A stretch of 64,000 nucleotides of DNA. Origin: Streptococcus suis. GTDB taxonomy: Bacteria > Bacillota > Bacilli > Lactobacillales > Streptococcaceae. The position numbers were made by a program, and so were the translations under genes. The stretch is from assembly GCF_019856455.1 (NCBI RefSeq), contig NZ_CP082205.1:2497055-2561054 (forward strand), given 5' to 3'. The notes under the pieces are model-generated. The model was not told the origin of the DNA, ran no database searches, and saw only the letters and a program-made list of their open reading frames with translations. Of the stretch, positions 28,390-38,805 are shown one piece after another (position 1 is the stretch's first letter; the number at the start of each line of letters is the position of its first letter).

Positions 28390-28842
28390 TTAGTTGTCTT
28401 TGTTCAGAAAATGCTTTAGTTGTCCGTCCCAGTTGGCTAACTCGGTCTTAAGAAAGGCTGGATTGAGATCTAGTTTCTCTAAGTCCGCAAAAGTAACCCA
28501 TTCACACTGGCGAACAGAATTCCCTTCTTCCAGATTGGGAGCTGGATTAGACAGTGGGGTAACTATATAGAGAAATTCAATCTGATGATAGGATTTCTCC
28601 TGTAAGGTGAACTGATTTTCGACGATAAAAGCCAGTGGTCCAACCTCCACATCAATTCCGATTTCTTCTTTCATTTCCCGTTGCACAGCCTCTTCGGTTG
28701 TTTCGCCAAGCTGAATAGCTCCACCCAAAGTGTAGTATATCCCTTCAGGCGACTTAACGAGATAAAGTTTCTCATCTTGTACCACCAAGCCCGTTGCACG
28801 AACACCGAAGATTTGATTGTCGTGTCTCGTTCTGAAATCCAT
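28390..28842 (-). CDS. Nudix hydrolase 3
   Basis: A 150-residue Nudix protein, paralogue of the one at 27491-27952. The box is GGAIQLGETTEEAVQREMKEEIGI. The ATG at 28842 is chosen because GGGGAGAG lies just upstream and the start then matches its paralogue; a longer frame to 28914 has no support. Three Nudix genes in a row between two tRNA-modification genes is unusual. Confidence 0.83.
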   Translation of the reverse strand: MDFRTRHDNQIFGVRATGLVVQDEKLYLVKSPEGIYYTLGGAIQLGETTEEAVQREMKEEIGIDVEVGPLAFIVENQFTLQEKSYHQIEFLYIVTPLSNPAPNLEEGNSVRQCEWVTFADLEKLDLNPAFLKTELANWDGQLKHFLNKDN

Positions 28843-28971
28843 CTTCTCTCCCCTATAGCAAAAAACAGCCAAAACTCTCGAAAATTGCAGGACAAAAAAG
28901 CCTACAATTCCCATGAGCTTTGACCATCATAGTTCTTGTTAGAAATATTGTATCAAATCTGCTTCTAAAGT

Positions 28972-29604
28972 TCAAACCTTATAAGCCGTTAACTTTTCTA
29001 AAAGGAGTTTATTCGTCCCGTTTTGATAAATATAATCGACAAACGTTTTTCTTCTTAAAATTTTAGTCAATAGATATTCATTAAAGTTTGGTAAAATTTC
29101 CAAAAAAGAGCGTGTTGTCAACCGATGAAGATGCACTAACTCAGCTGCTTCCTTCTTTTTACGTTCAGCATCTTGAACTGGATAGCCTGTATTAAATTCT
29201 CCATCAAATAGTTTTTCCAAGGTATATCGCAAATTCAACTCGCCAGACCAACCAAAATTTAAGCCTAGTGGTAAAGAAACTACATTGCCGTTGTTAATCC
29301 GACCAAACAGATAGGCATCCTGAGGCGTTTGCACAAAGCCACAACGTAAACCTGGCAAACTATTGCAAGCCATCATCATTCCTTGTCCAGAAGAACACCC
29401 CGTTACAACAAAATCAGCTGCATTTGTTTCAATCAACAGACTAATCATAACAGCTACTTCCACATAGGTGTAGTTTTCTATTTCTTCTGGAAACACGCCT
29501 AGATTAACAACATCATGGTGTCCGTCCACTACCTCACAAACTGTGTCAAACAAGAGCTGGTTGATCTCAGTTCTTGTACTAGCTTGAATAACTACAACAC
29601 GCAT
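28972..29604 (-). CDS. RpiB/LacA/LacB family sugar-phosphate isomerase
   Basis: A 210-residue protein whose first 145 residues match the RpiB/LacAB fold, with the active-site region VVTGCSSGQGMMMACNSLPGLRCGFV. The C-terminal 65 residues (RKKKEAAELVHLHRLTTRSFLEILPNF...) extend beyond the usual roughly 150-residue family length. GGAGG sits just before the ATG at 29604. Ribose-5-phosphate or galactose-6-phosphate isomerase activity is possible; there is no lac operon here. Confidence 0.75.
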   Translation of the reverse strand: MRVVVIQASTRTEINQLLFDTVCEVVDGHHDVVNLGVFPEEIENYTYVEVAVMISLLIETNAADFVVTGCSSGQGMMMACNSLPGLRCGFVQTPQDAYLFGRINNGNVVSLPLGLNFGWSGELNLRYTLEKLFDGEFNTGYPVQDAERKKKEAAELVHLHRLTTRSFLEILPNFNEYLLTKILRRKTFVDYIYQNGTNKLLLEKLTAYKV

Positions 29605-29630
29605 TTTCCCCTCCTTTACACAACTGTCAA

Positions 29631-30908
<1,278 letters not shown>

Positions 30909-30929
30909 TTAGGCATATTCCCTGACTAG

Positions 30930-30943
30930 AAAATTTGGTATAA
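30930..30943 (+). promoter_or_regulatory. sdaAB promoter, extended -10
   Basis: TTTGGTATAAT, an extended -10 element, lies 30 bases before the sdaAB ATG. The -35 region is weak. Confidence 0.55.
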
Positions 30944-30973
30944 TAAGGATAAGAAAAAAATACGAGGCAAATT

Positions 30974-31645
30974 ATGAGCAACTTAAAATTTCAATCGATC
31001 TTTGATATTATCGGGCCTGTTATGATTGGACCTTCTTCCAGCCATACAGCTGGGGCAGTCCGCATTGGAAAAATAGTGTCTTCCATCTTCGGCGATGAGC
31101 CGACAGAGGTGGAATTTCAACTCTACAATTCCTTTGCCAAGACCTATCGTGGTCACGGTACGGATGTAGCCTTGGTAGCAGGTATTCTGGGCATGGATAC
31201 GGATGACCCTCGTATCCCAGACTCTCTGGATATTGCTCGGGAGCGTGGTATTAAGGTTTACTGGCGTGTCAACAAGGACAGTAATACCCCACATCCCAAT
31301 ACCACCAGAATCATCATAAAAAACGATAAAAAATCCATCTCAGCCACAGGCGTTTCCATCGGCGGGGGAAACATTCAAGTAACAGAGCTCAACGGCTTCT
31401 CTGTCAATCTCAATATGAATACGCCAACTATTATTATTGTTCACCAAGATGTCCCTGGTATGATTGCGAAAGTGACCGATGTTCTTTCTAAGTATGACAT
31501 CAATATCGCCCAAATGAACGTGACACGTGAACAAGCTGGCGAAAAAGCCATTATGATTATCGAAGTGGATGCTCGCCAGTGTGAAAATTCTATTGCAGAA
31601 ATTGAAAAAATTCCCCACTTGCACAATGTTACCTTCTTCAACTAG
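30974..31645 (+). CDS. sdaAB: L-serine dehydratase, beta subunit
   Basis: Subunit of the iron-sulfur L-serine dehydratase that deaminates serine to pyruvate, 223 residues. The N-terminal part has GPVMIGPSSSHTAGAVRIG, and the C-terminal ACT domain (about residues 145-215, IIIVHQDVPGMIAKVTDVLSK) is typical of the Gram-positive two-subunit enzyme. The alpha subunit gene follows after 12 bases. Confidence 0.95.
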   Translation: MSNLKFQSIFDIIGPVMIGPSSSHTAGAVRIGKIVSSIFGDEPTEVEFQLYNSFAKTYRGHGTDVALVAGILGMDTDDPRIPDSLDIARERGIKVYWRVNKDSNTPHPNTTRIIIKNDKKSISATGVSIGGGNIQVTELNGFSVNLNMNTPTIIIVHQDVPGMIAKVTDVLSKYDINIAQMNVTREQAGEKAIMIIEVDARQCENSIAEIEKIPHLHNVTFFN

Positions 31646-31657
31646 AAAGAGAAAGAC

Positions 31658-32530
31658 ATGTTTTATACTATCGAAGAATTAGTTCAGCAAGCAGACAACT
31701 TTTCTGGTAATGTAGCTGAACTCATGATCGCTACTGAAATTGAATTGACCGGTCGTAGTCGCGAAGAAATCTTGACAATTATGTCAAGAAACTTGACAGT
31801 TATGAAAGCCTCCATCGTGGATGGACTAACTGAAAGCAAATCCGTATCTGGTTTAACAGGAGGCGATGCTGCCAAGTTAGATGCCTATATGAAATCTGGT
31901 AAAACCCTGTCAGATTCCGCTGTCCTATCCGCCGCAAGAAATGCTATGGCTGTCAACGAGTTGAACGCCAAAATGGGCTTGGTCTGTGCCACCCCAACTG
32001 CTGGTTCTGCTGGTTGTTTGCCTGCCGTTCTTGGTGTTGCTATTGACAAGTTAAACTTGACAGAAGAGCAGCAACTTGACTTCCTCTTTACAGCTGGGGC
32101 CTTTGGTCTAGTTATCGCCAACAACGCCTCCATCTCAGGTGCAGAAGGAGGCTGTCAGGCAGAAGTCGGATCTGCCTCTGCTATGTCTGCCGCAGCCCTG
32201 ACACTGGCAGCAGGTGGAACTCCCTACCAAGCCAGCCAAGCCATCTGCTTTGTCATCAAAAATATGCTGGGTCTGATTTGCGATCCCGTCGCTGGTCTGG
32301 TAGAAGTCCCTTGTGTCAAACGTAATGCCATGGGAGCAAGCTACGCCATGGTAGCTGCCGACATGGCACTGGCAGGAATTGAATCAAAAATTCCTGTAGA
32401 TGAAGTCATCAACGCTATGTACCAAGTGGGGTCTGCCCTCCCAACTGCCTTCCGTGAAACTGCCGAAGGAGGCCTGGCTGCCACACCAACTGGTCGCCGA
32501 CTGGCACAAGAAATCTTCGGCGAAAATTGA
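31658..32530 (+). CDS. sdaAA: L-serine dehydratase, alpha subunit
   Basis: Catalytic iron-sulfur subunit of 290 residues. The cluster-binding cysteines are seen in VCATPTAGSAGCLPA, CDPVAG and VEVPC. It acts with the beta subunit encoded directly upstream. The gene ends at a hairpin-rich repeat. Confidence 0.95.
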   Translation: MFYTIEELVQQADNFSGNVAELMIATEIELTGRSREEILTIMSRNLTVMKASIVDGLTESKSVSGLTGGDAAKLDAYMKSGKTLSDSAVLSAARNAMAVNELNAKMGLVCATPTAGSAGCLPAVLGVAIDKLNLTEEQQLDFLFTAGAFGLVIANNASISGAEGGCQAEVGSASAMSAAALTLAAGGTPYQASQAICFVIKNMLGLICDPVAGLVEVPCVKRNAMGASYAMVAADMALAGIESKIPVDEVINAMYQVGSALPTAFRETAEGGLAATPTGRRLAQEIFGEN

Positions 32531-32548
32531 CAAGGTTGTAAACGAAAG

Positions 32549-32830
32549 AGGCTGGGCAAAAAGCCCAGCACCGTTTCTCAATGTTAGTGTCAACATCTCA
32601 TCGCAGTGGTTGATTGGCAGATTTGTTCGTGTTTTACACTCCAAATCTGACCATTACGACTGTTGCGAACAAAGTTCGCTCTATTTCCAACCTCAAAAGG
32701 TTCACTGAACCTTTTGAGCTGTGCGGGGGTGGGAGTGAACCAGTCTGGGGATAGACTGTTTCAGCTCAACAACTGGAAATAAGGACTTGTTGACGAACTC
32801 TTCTATGAATGGTCGAGTTCTTTCCCACTC
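32549..32830. repeat. Hairpin-rich intergenic repeat after sdaAA
   Basis: This 280-base stretch holds no convincing gene but at least five strong inverted repeats: GCTGGGC / GCCCAGC (32551-32569), CAGATTTG / CAAATCTG (32620-32652), GCGAAC / GTTCGC (about 32664-32678), a 12-bp perfect stem CTCAAAAGGTTC / GAACCTTTTGAG (32690-32716) and CAGTCT / AGACTG (about 32740-32757). Flanking GGGAGTG and CACTCCC pair across the whole. It looks like a structured interspersed repeat acting as a double terminator between convergent genes. Confidence 0.55.
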
Positions 32831-32837
32831 CCTTTTC

Positions 32838-33443
32838 TTATTGTTTGGTGAAAGTGAGTTTATCTAGAGTTGTATCATTGGCATCAATTTCTGTCAAAGT
32901 AAGAGTTGGACCATTCAGGGAATATGTATCTGCTTCACCGTCAATATAGGCAAGTTTTTTATCTAAGTCAAAAATCACTTGTTCTATATCCTGGTCCCCA
33001 TCATTGTCAACTTCTGTCAATGTAGCTTGATTTCCTTTTACAGTCAATGTGTAGGCATCATTGCCAGATGTAGCTGTATAAGTGCCATCTAATTCAGAAG
33101 TGTCAACTAACTTTACACCGTAACTTGTTGCTAGTTGACTAGCAGAAGTTGTATTTACTGATGAGGCTGATGATGCATTAGCTTGTGCTATTTCCTGTTG
33201 ATTGTCATCATCATCTGCAATTCCAACTTGTCGCTCAATTTGATCTCCTAATGCCTCTAGTTTATTTTCATACACCTCTGCAGCGACAAAGCCAATCGTA
33301 GTAAGTGCCAAGGCACCAACTGACAATAAGATAATCGATTTCTTACTCATGCCTGTAACCTTCTGTTTGACTGATTCCCAGACACCTGTTTTCTTATTTT
33401 CTGCCACTTCAATAATTTCTTGTTGTTGATTGTTATTTTCCAT
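32838..33443 (-). CDS. Membrane-anchored hypothetical protein linked to a two-component system
   Basis: A 201-residue protein of unknown function. It has an acidic, Gln-rich cytoplasmic N terminus, one membrane segment (about residues 35-54, IILLSVGALALTTIGFVAA), a short coiled region, a DDDD and Ser/Thr-rich linker, and an extracellular C-terminal domain of about 90 residues with alternating Thr/Asp strands. The family is not recognised. A TATAAT -10 (33491-33496) and upstream direct repeats suggest activation by the response regulator encoded 112 bases upstream on the same strand. Confidence 0.65.
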   Translation of the reverse strand: MENNNQQQEIIEVAENKKTGVWESVKQKVTGMSKKSIILLSVGALALTTIGFVAAEVYENKLEALGDQIERQVGIADDDDNQQEIAQANASSASSVNTTSASQLATSYGVKLVDTSELDGTYTATSGNDAYTLTVKGNQATLTEVDNDGDQDIEQVIFDLDKKLAYIDGEADTYSLNGPTLTLTEIDANDTTLDKLTFTKQ

Positions 33444-33526
33444 TTTGTCCTCTTTTTAACTTGTTTTCTTCAGCTCTTGCTGATAAGTCTATTATAGAGG
33501 ATAGTTTTTAACACTTTAGATAAACT

Positions 33527-33545
33527 TTCTAAACAAATTCTAAAC
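33527..33545 (-). promoter_or_regulatory. Direct-repeat site upstream of the membrane protein gene
   Basis: GTTTAGAA occurs twice on the minus strand (33527-33534 and 33538-33545), 11 bases apart, just upstream of a poor -35 and a TATAAT -10. One-turn direct repeats are the usual binding mode of OmpR-type regulators, and one is encoded next door. Confidence 0.45.
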
Positions 33546-33554
33546 ACTTATAAA

Positions 33555-34223
33555 TTAATCATTAAGACGATAGCCTGCTCCCCAGACAGTCTCAATCAAA
33601 TCGGCTCCCAATTTATCTCGGAGCCGATTGACATGAACAGCAACTGTCGCACTATCTCCAACATAGTCATATCCCCAAATGGTTTCAAACAAGTGATCTT
33701 TAGAGAATACTCGGTTGGGGTGTTTTGCTAGATAAACCAGCAATTCAAATTCACGATTGGGCAATTTGATTTCCTGACCATCCAAAGTCACTTTCCAATT
33801 ATCCAAGAAAATAGTCATATTCCCAACTGTTAATTCATTCTGATCATTATCCTTTTGAAAACGCTGGTAACGAGCCAAATGAGCCTTTACACGCGCCACC
33901 AACTCCATGGGATCAAAAGGTTTGCTGATGTAATCATCCGCTCCCAAGCCTAGCCCTCTCACCACGTCCATAGTTTCTTGCTTGGATGTAACCATCAAAA
34001 TAGGGAAATCCACCTTATCCCGTAAATCACGACAAAGATCGTAGCCAGTTTTATTTGGGAGCATGACATCCAGCATTAAAAGAGCATAATCCTCTTTTTT
34101 GAGTTGGTCCTCTACAAGACCACCGTCATGTACTAAATCTACTTGGTAGCCCTGCATTTCCAGATAATCTCGCTCCAAATAAGCAATCTCTACATCGTCT
34201 TCTGCGATTAAAATCCGTGTCAT
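33555..34223 (-). CDS. OmpR family response regulator
   Basis: A 222-residue regulator. The receiver domain has the phospho-acceptor Asp at about 53 (LLMLDVMLP) and Lys in ISKPFDP. The winged-helix DNA-binding domain (about 125-222) ends ETVWGAGYRLND. It overlaps the kinase gene by 4 bases (ATGA). The stimulus is unknown; the adjacent membrane protein gene is a likely target. Confidence 0.92.
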   Translation of the reverse strand: MTRILIAEDDVEIAYLERDYLEMQGYQVDLVHDGGLVEDQLKKEDYALLMLDVMLPNKTGYDLCRDLRDKVDFPILMVTSKQETMDVVRGLGLGADDYISKPFDPMELVARVKAHLARYQRFQKDNDQNELTVGNMTIFLDNWKVTLDGQEIKLPNREFELLVYLAKHPNRVFSKDHLFETIWGYDYVGDSATVAVHVNRLRDKLGADLIETVWGAGYRLND

Positions 34224-35602
34224 TTCATATCCTTTCTAGGTAGTCTGAAGATAAATCGAAGTCCTGGAGTTGCCTCAACAGACACTCGACCTCCCAAGCG
34301 TTCGATAATATTTTTTACAATGGCTAGACCCAGACCATGGCCTTCTACTTGCTGTCTGGTATCGTCTGCCCTGTAAAATTCTTCAAAAATCAAGTCAAGT
34401 CTATTCTTTTCTACACCTTTTCCGTTATCTGTAAAAGTCCAAACAACTTCTTGCTCCTGCATTTGTCCAGTAATACTGATTATCAGGGACTTTACAGCGG
34501 CATATTTTCGTGCATTGTCCACCAAATTATCTAGAATTCTACGAAATTGAATTGGATCAATCTCAACTGGCAATCCATCCGATACTTCCAAACTAAACCG
34601 AATGTCCTCATCTACTAATTCCTCAGTTTTCTCTCTTACATAGGACTGTAAAAAGATAGCCAAATCAAGCTTGACTTTATCAAATGGCATTTTATCTGTC
34701 TGCAATTGTGAAAAAGCAAATAATTTTTCCAGTAATTTCTCCATCACCTGAGATTTTTGATAGATAACAGTCAAATACTGATTACGTTTTTCATCCGTAT
34801 TGGCAATACCATCCAAAATTCCCTTGGCATAACCTTTGATAGAAGTCAAGGGAGTCCGCAAATCATGCGAAATATCTGCGACCATCTGGGTTCGATTTTG
34901 TTCATACAGTCGATTTTTCTCACGGGCATCTAACAAAGAAGTCTGCATTTGATTGAACCCTTGGGTCAATTCTTCAAATTCCTTATCACCTTGATAGGTC
35001 AGAGGTACTGTATAATCTCCCTGCTGGATACGTTCTACACCGCTGTGCAATTCCTCCAGAGGACGCATGATAACCCCTAGGAGACGGCGAGTAAAGAAGA
35101 AGTTAAGCACCACTACGACCACGATACCTATTCCACCAACTAACAAAAGCTGTATCAGGAAGGCTTGAAATTCTTGGCTTTCTTGCTGGTCTTCCAAATC
35201 TTCTAGCAAGGCATATAAATAATAAACTTGCCCATCCGTGGCGAGTTTACGGCTAATCACAATTTCTCCATCTACATAGGAGGTGTGAGTGGTTGATGAT
35301 ACTGTCACTCCCAATATCTCATCCGCATCATCTTTCAGATTTGAAAAGACAGCCTCACCATTACTTTCTACATAGAGTCGTGCATCATTCGATGCTAACT
35401 CATCTGCCAATACTGCAAAATCTGATCCCGAAAACTTTTCCAAACTCTGTTGACTACTTGCTGTCTTCTGGCTAGTGGACTGCCATGTTTCTTGGTTACG
35501 ATAAATGCTATTAACCACATAAACACTTACCCCCAGCATCGCAACCAAGGAAAAAATAAGCATGATCATATTTAATCGAAAAATTCGTTTTTGTAATTTC
35601 AT
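34220..35602 (-). CDS. Sensor histidine kinase
   Basis: A 460-residue membrane kinase with two membrane segments (about 9-31 and 149-170) flanking an extracellular sensor loop of about 115 residues, then HAMP, the phospho-acceptor His246 in DISHDLRTPLTS, the N box DNLVDNARKYA, and G boxes FTDNGKGV and GLGLAIVKNIIE. It pairs with the response regulator whose start overlaps its stop. No weak promoter signal stands out upstream, where an ISL3 element begins 90 bases away. Confidence 0.92.
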   Translation of the reverse strand: MKLQKRIFRLNMIMLIFSLVAMLGVSVYVVNSIYRNQETWQSTSQKTASSQQSLEKFSGSDFAVLADELASNDARLYVESNGEAVFSNLKDDADEILGVTVSSTTHTSYVDGEIVISRKLATDGQVYYLYALLEDLEDQQESQEFQAFLIQLLLVGGIGIVVVVVLNFFFTRRLLGVIMRPLEELHSGVERIQQGDYTVPLTYQGDKEFEELTQGFNQMQTSLLDAREKNRLYEQNRTQMVADISHDLRTPLTSIKGYAKGILDGIANTDEKRNQYLTVIYQKSQVMEKLLEKLFAFSQLQTDKMPFDKVKLDLAIFLQSYVREKTEELVDEDIRFSLEVSDGLPVEIDPIQFRRILDNLVDNARKYAAVKSLIISITGQMQEQEVVWTFTDNGKGVEKNRLDLIFEEFYRADDTRQQVEGHGLGLAIVKNIIERLGGRVSVEATPGLRFIFRLPRKDMK

Positions 35603-35776
35603 AGTTCTTCTTTTCTAGTCAATTTTTTCACAATTATAAACAAAACAACCCTATCTGTAAAGCTAGACAACTTTCAACAATAGAAAAAAGTCGGCTCTAT
35701 AATTTCTGTAGTGGGTAAATCCACCATAGAGATTATGGAGCCTTTTTGAGTATATACAAAAAGTCCCATATGACCT

Positions 35777-37381
35777 GATATGTAAAGCCCTTTGTCAAGT
35801 AAAAACAATCGAACTGATTAAAAAATGAAAAGTATCTAGAAAGAGCCTAGTTCTTAGCTTCGGGCATTGGCCACTCTGATATTCGTGGATTGGTTACCTA
35901 CAGGTCAATGGTTCTGCCGCGAGTCCTACTCTCTATAAGCGTGGATCACAATTGTGCCACTTAGTCGTTTCGTAGATGACTCAAACCTTGAAGTCCTAAA
36001 CTCCTTCAAGATACTTTCCATTCAAACATGATTTCAATCCTTATTTCTGTCCAAATTCACCCAGTGATTTTGGATAGAAATAGGGATTCCTCATCGCTCT
36101 GCGATGATAAAACTTAATGGTCAAAAGTGTACATGAAAACAAGCGCTAACTTCAAGCTATTCTTCCTGTCATCATCCCCCAAATAAAACCAGACAATTCT
36201 CGTGCAATAGCTGTTTTAGCAACATTTTGTTTCTTATTTTTTCCTAGAACAAGTGTGCGATAACGTCTTCTTAAGCGTTCATTAGCCTTATCCGCATAAG
36301 CAATCACCTCCACTCGGTTTCCACTTTGTCTCCTTTTCAATTCTTTGGATTTATACCCAATCGTCCCCTTAGCCAATGATTGTGCAGCTTCTATCAGAAG
36401 TCGTCTCACATGGCTATTCCCAGCTTTGGTGATAGCACCTCTTCTCTCCTTGTCGCCGCTAGAATTTTCGCTAGGAGTTAGCCCAAGATAAGAAGCAAAA
36501 TGTTGAGCTGTCGCAAAGCGATTAAAATCACCGATTTCTGTCACAATGGAAAGAGCAGTTAGTGTTTTAATGCCAATAAAGCAAGAAAGCCGTGAGACCT
36601 TCTCTTGGTAACTGTCGCTTTGACCCAGTTGCTCAATTCGTGCATCATACCGTTCTATTTGATCTACTAATTTCTCATAGGTCAATAGATATTCTGTCAA
36701 AATCTCTGCGTAAAGTCCATCAGGATTTAGGGAACGGAGCCAGCGGACATGTTTCTGTGTCCAATTACTGCTTCCCTCGGTATAGCGAAAATCATGTCGG
36801 AGACAGAAGGCAAGAATTTGTTGTTTGATTTTCTTCAGAGCCACTTTGTGGTCTGTTCTCATGCGGATATATTCTTTGACTTGTTCATCCTCAACAGTAG
36901 GAATATGAACAGGCCGATAGCTACGAAAGGCCAGAGCTTTTGCGAGCTGAGCTGCATCTTTTTTATCAGTCTTAACACGCTTAGATCCTTCCTTCATCAC
37001 CGTTGTAGGCGCCATCACGATACAGGGAATCCCGTGAGCTTGTAGCTGGTGATATAGGGTAAATCCAAGACATCCGGCTTCGTAGCCACATAACACTTCT
37101 GCATCTTGACCATATAAACGACGAAGCTCATTCACATAGTTCACAATATAGCTAACATTTGGACCAACTTTAGTGCTATGTTTGAATTGATTCGCCATCA
37201 TATCATAATAGCAGAGTGAAAAACTTTCTTTGTGAACATCCATTCCGATGAAAAGTGTGGTAAAATGAAACATATAAGACCTCCAATTGAGTGTGGTAAT
37301 TCCTGTTAGAAGTTGATTGTTTTTTTATTCTAGTGTACAGGTAAATCCACGAATTCTCAACTGGGGGTCTTTACATATTGT
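35777..37381 (-). mobile_element. IS110-family (IS1111-like) element, copy 2
   Basis: Reads the same as copy 1 at 19757-21361 base for base at an offset of 16020, including both non-coding ends. The junction dinucleotide CT again appears at both sides, with ATGAC on the left and ATAA on the right, as in copy 1. It is inserted in the 5' untranslated part of the ISL3 element. Its 3' non-coding end (35777-36151) is a second candidate guide RNA region. Confidence 0.88.
36152..37273 (-). CDS. IS110 family transposase, second copy
   Basis: A 373-residue DEDD recombinase identical to the protein at 20132-21253. Two identical intact copies 16 kb apart indicate recent transposition. Confidence 0.95.
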   Translation of the reverse strand: MFHFTTLFIGMDVHKESFSLCYYDMMANQFKHSTKVGPNVSYIVNYVNELRRLYGQDAEVLCGYEAGCLGFTLYHQLQAHGIPCIVMAPTTVMKEGSKRVKTDKKDAAQLAKALAFRSYRPVHIPTVEDEQVKEYIRMRTDHKVALKKIKQQILAFCLRHDFRYTEGSSNWTQKHVRWLRSLNPDGLYAEILTEYLLTYEKLVDQIERYDARIEQLGQSDSYQEKVSRLSCFIGIKTLTALSIVTEIGDFNRFATAQHFASYLGLTPSENSSGDKERRGAITKAGNSHVRRLLIEAAQSLAKGTIGYKSKELKRRQSGNRVEVIAYADKANERLRRRYRTLVLGKNKKQNVAKTAIARELSGFIWGMMTGRIA

Positions 37382-37543
37382 CTATAATGAAAAGCAACCA
37401 CACTCACATTAGAAAGACTCATATGGAATAAATCCAGAGTCAGGGAAGTGACTCTGGATTCCTGAGCCTAGAAATAAAAAAGCGAAGATCATACCACAGA
37501 ACTAATCGGAATCAAAGACAAAAACATCAAAATTCTCTTTGTT

Positions 37544-38731
37544 TTGAAACATCAGACCCATCTAGAAATCAGGGCAAAGCTAGATTACGACAGCCCTAGT
37601 TGTCCTCATTGCCAAGGAAAGTGTATCAAGTACGACTTTCAAAAGCCGTCAAAGATTCCGATTTTGGATTGTCAGGGCTTTCCGACCCTCCTCGTGCTTA
37701 AGAAACGGCGGTTTCAATGCAAATCTTGCCAAAAAGTGACTGTAGCTGAGACAGCTCTAGTCAAGAAAAACTGTCAGATTTCCCTACCTATTTGGGAGAA
37801 AGTGACACAACTCCATACAGAAAACATGACCAATATAGCCATCGCTAGGAGATTATATATCTCCGTATCGGTCGTCCAGAGGAAACTGGCTCAGTTTCAA
37901 TTTGAGCATGATTTTACGAAATTACCAAAAGTCTTGAGCTGGGATGAATTTAGTCGGAACAAGGGAAAACTCGCCTTTATTGCTCAGAATTTTGAGACGA
38001 GATCGATTGTGACCATTCTTGACAACAACCGCCAAACCACCATCAAGAACTATTTCTACAAGTATCCTAGGGCAGTCAGAGAAACTGTCGAGGTCGTAAC
38101 AGTGGACATGTCGGGTAGCTATATTCCCATCATCAAAAAACTATTTCCAAGAGCTAAAATTGTCCTTGATAGATTTCACATTATCCAACACCTGAGCCGT
38201 GCTATGATGACGACTAGAATTGATATTATGAAGACTTTCGATACGCGTTCCCTACCTTATCGATCCATGAAAAATCACTGGCGTATTCTCCAAAAAGATA
38301 GTCGAAAACTGTCTCGAAATCGCTTCTTTTCTCGCACTTTTGGGCAAACGGTAACACCGAGAGAGGTTGTCCAGAAGACATTGAATTTCTCTGAGGAACT
38401 GAAATTCTATTACGAACTCTATCAGATCCTACTCTTCCATTTCCAAGAGATGAACTCGAAATATTTCTTCGAGCTTCTAGAAGATAATCTGGATTTTGTC
38501 AATCCTGCCTTTAAAACTGTTTTTAAAACTTTTCTAAAGTATAAAACGTACATCACGAACGCCATGGAGCTTCCATATTCCAACGCTAAGCTGGAAGCGA
38601 CCAATAAACTCATCAAAGACATCAAGAGGCAAGCGTTCGGCTTTAGGAACTTTACGAACTTTAAAACCAAGATATATATTGCTTTGAACATCAAAAATGA
38701 GAGAACGAATTTCGTCCTCTCTAGGTGTTAG
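37544..38731 (+). CDS. ISL3 family transposase, N terminus uncertain
   Basis: DDE transposase of about 395 residues. A zinc-finger-like region (CPHCQGKC and CKSCQ) is followed by a helix-turn-helix (MTNIAIARRLYISVSVVQRKL) and the DDE domain (LSWDEFSRNKGK, VDMSGSYIPII, LDRFHIIQHL, NAKLEATNKLIK). The only start in this frame is TTG at 37544, but coding-like sequence (TTELIGIKDKNIKILFV) continues upstream to a stop at 37475. The first 20-30 residues therefore seem lost or out of frame, and the gene may be inactive. Confidence 0.78.
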   Translation: MKHQTHLEIRAKLDYDSPSCPHCQGKCIKYDFQKPSKIPILDCQGFPTLLVLKKRRFQCKSCQKVTVAETALVKKNCQISLPIWEKVTQLHTENMTNIAIARRLYISVSVVQRKLAQFQFEHDFTKLPKVLSWDEFSRNKGKLAFIAQNFETRSIVTILDNNRQTTIKNYFYKYPRAVRETVEVVTVDMSGSYIPIIKKLFPRAKIVLDRFHIIQHLSRAMMTTRIDIMKTFDTRSLPYRSMKNHWRILQKDSRKLSRNRFFSRTFGQTVTPREVVQKTLNFSEELKFYYELYQILLFHFQEMNSKYFFELLEDNLDFVNPAFKTVFKTFLKYKTYITNAMELPYSNAKLEATNKLIKDIKRQAFGFRNFTNFKTKIYIALNIKNERTNFVLSRC

Positions 38732-38765
38732 CTTTTCGTCTACCCACTACAGTTGACAATGAGCC

Positions 38766-38791
38766 AAAAAAGTCTAGCATCGTGCTAGACC
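38766..38791 (-). terminator. Terminator of the LysM gene
   Basis: GTCTAGC / GCTAGAC stem followed on the minus strand by six T. The T-tract forms part of the ISL3 target duplication. Confidence 0.8.
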
Positions 38792-38805
38792 TCTTCTAAT
38801 TTATC

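Larger units (their letters stand above)
35693..38765 (+). mobile_element. ISL3-family element with nested IS110
   Basis: Left end GGCTCTATAATTTCTGTAG and right end (reverse) GGCTCATTGTCAACTGTAG share GGCTC and CTGTAGTGGGTA as inverted repeats. AAAAAAGTC flanks both sides (35684-35692, 38766-38774), consistent with an 8-9 base target duplication. Without the nested IS110 (35777-37381) it is about 1.47 kb, normal for the family. It landed next to the terminator of the LysM gene. Confidence 0.82.

Noticed and set aside
32400..32708. 102-residue open frame overlapping the end of sdaAA
   Set aside because: It runs out of sdaAA in another frame into hairpin repeats and lacks a start signal.
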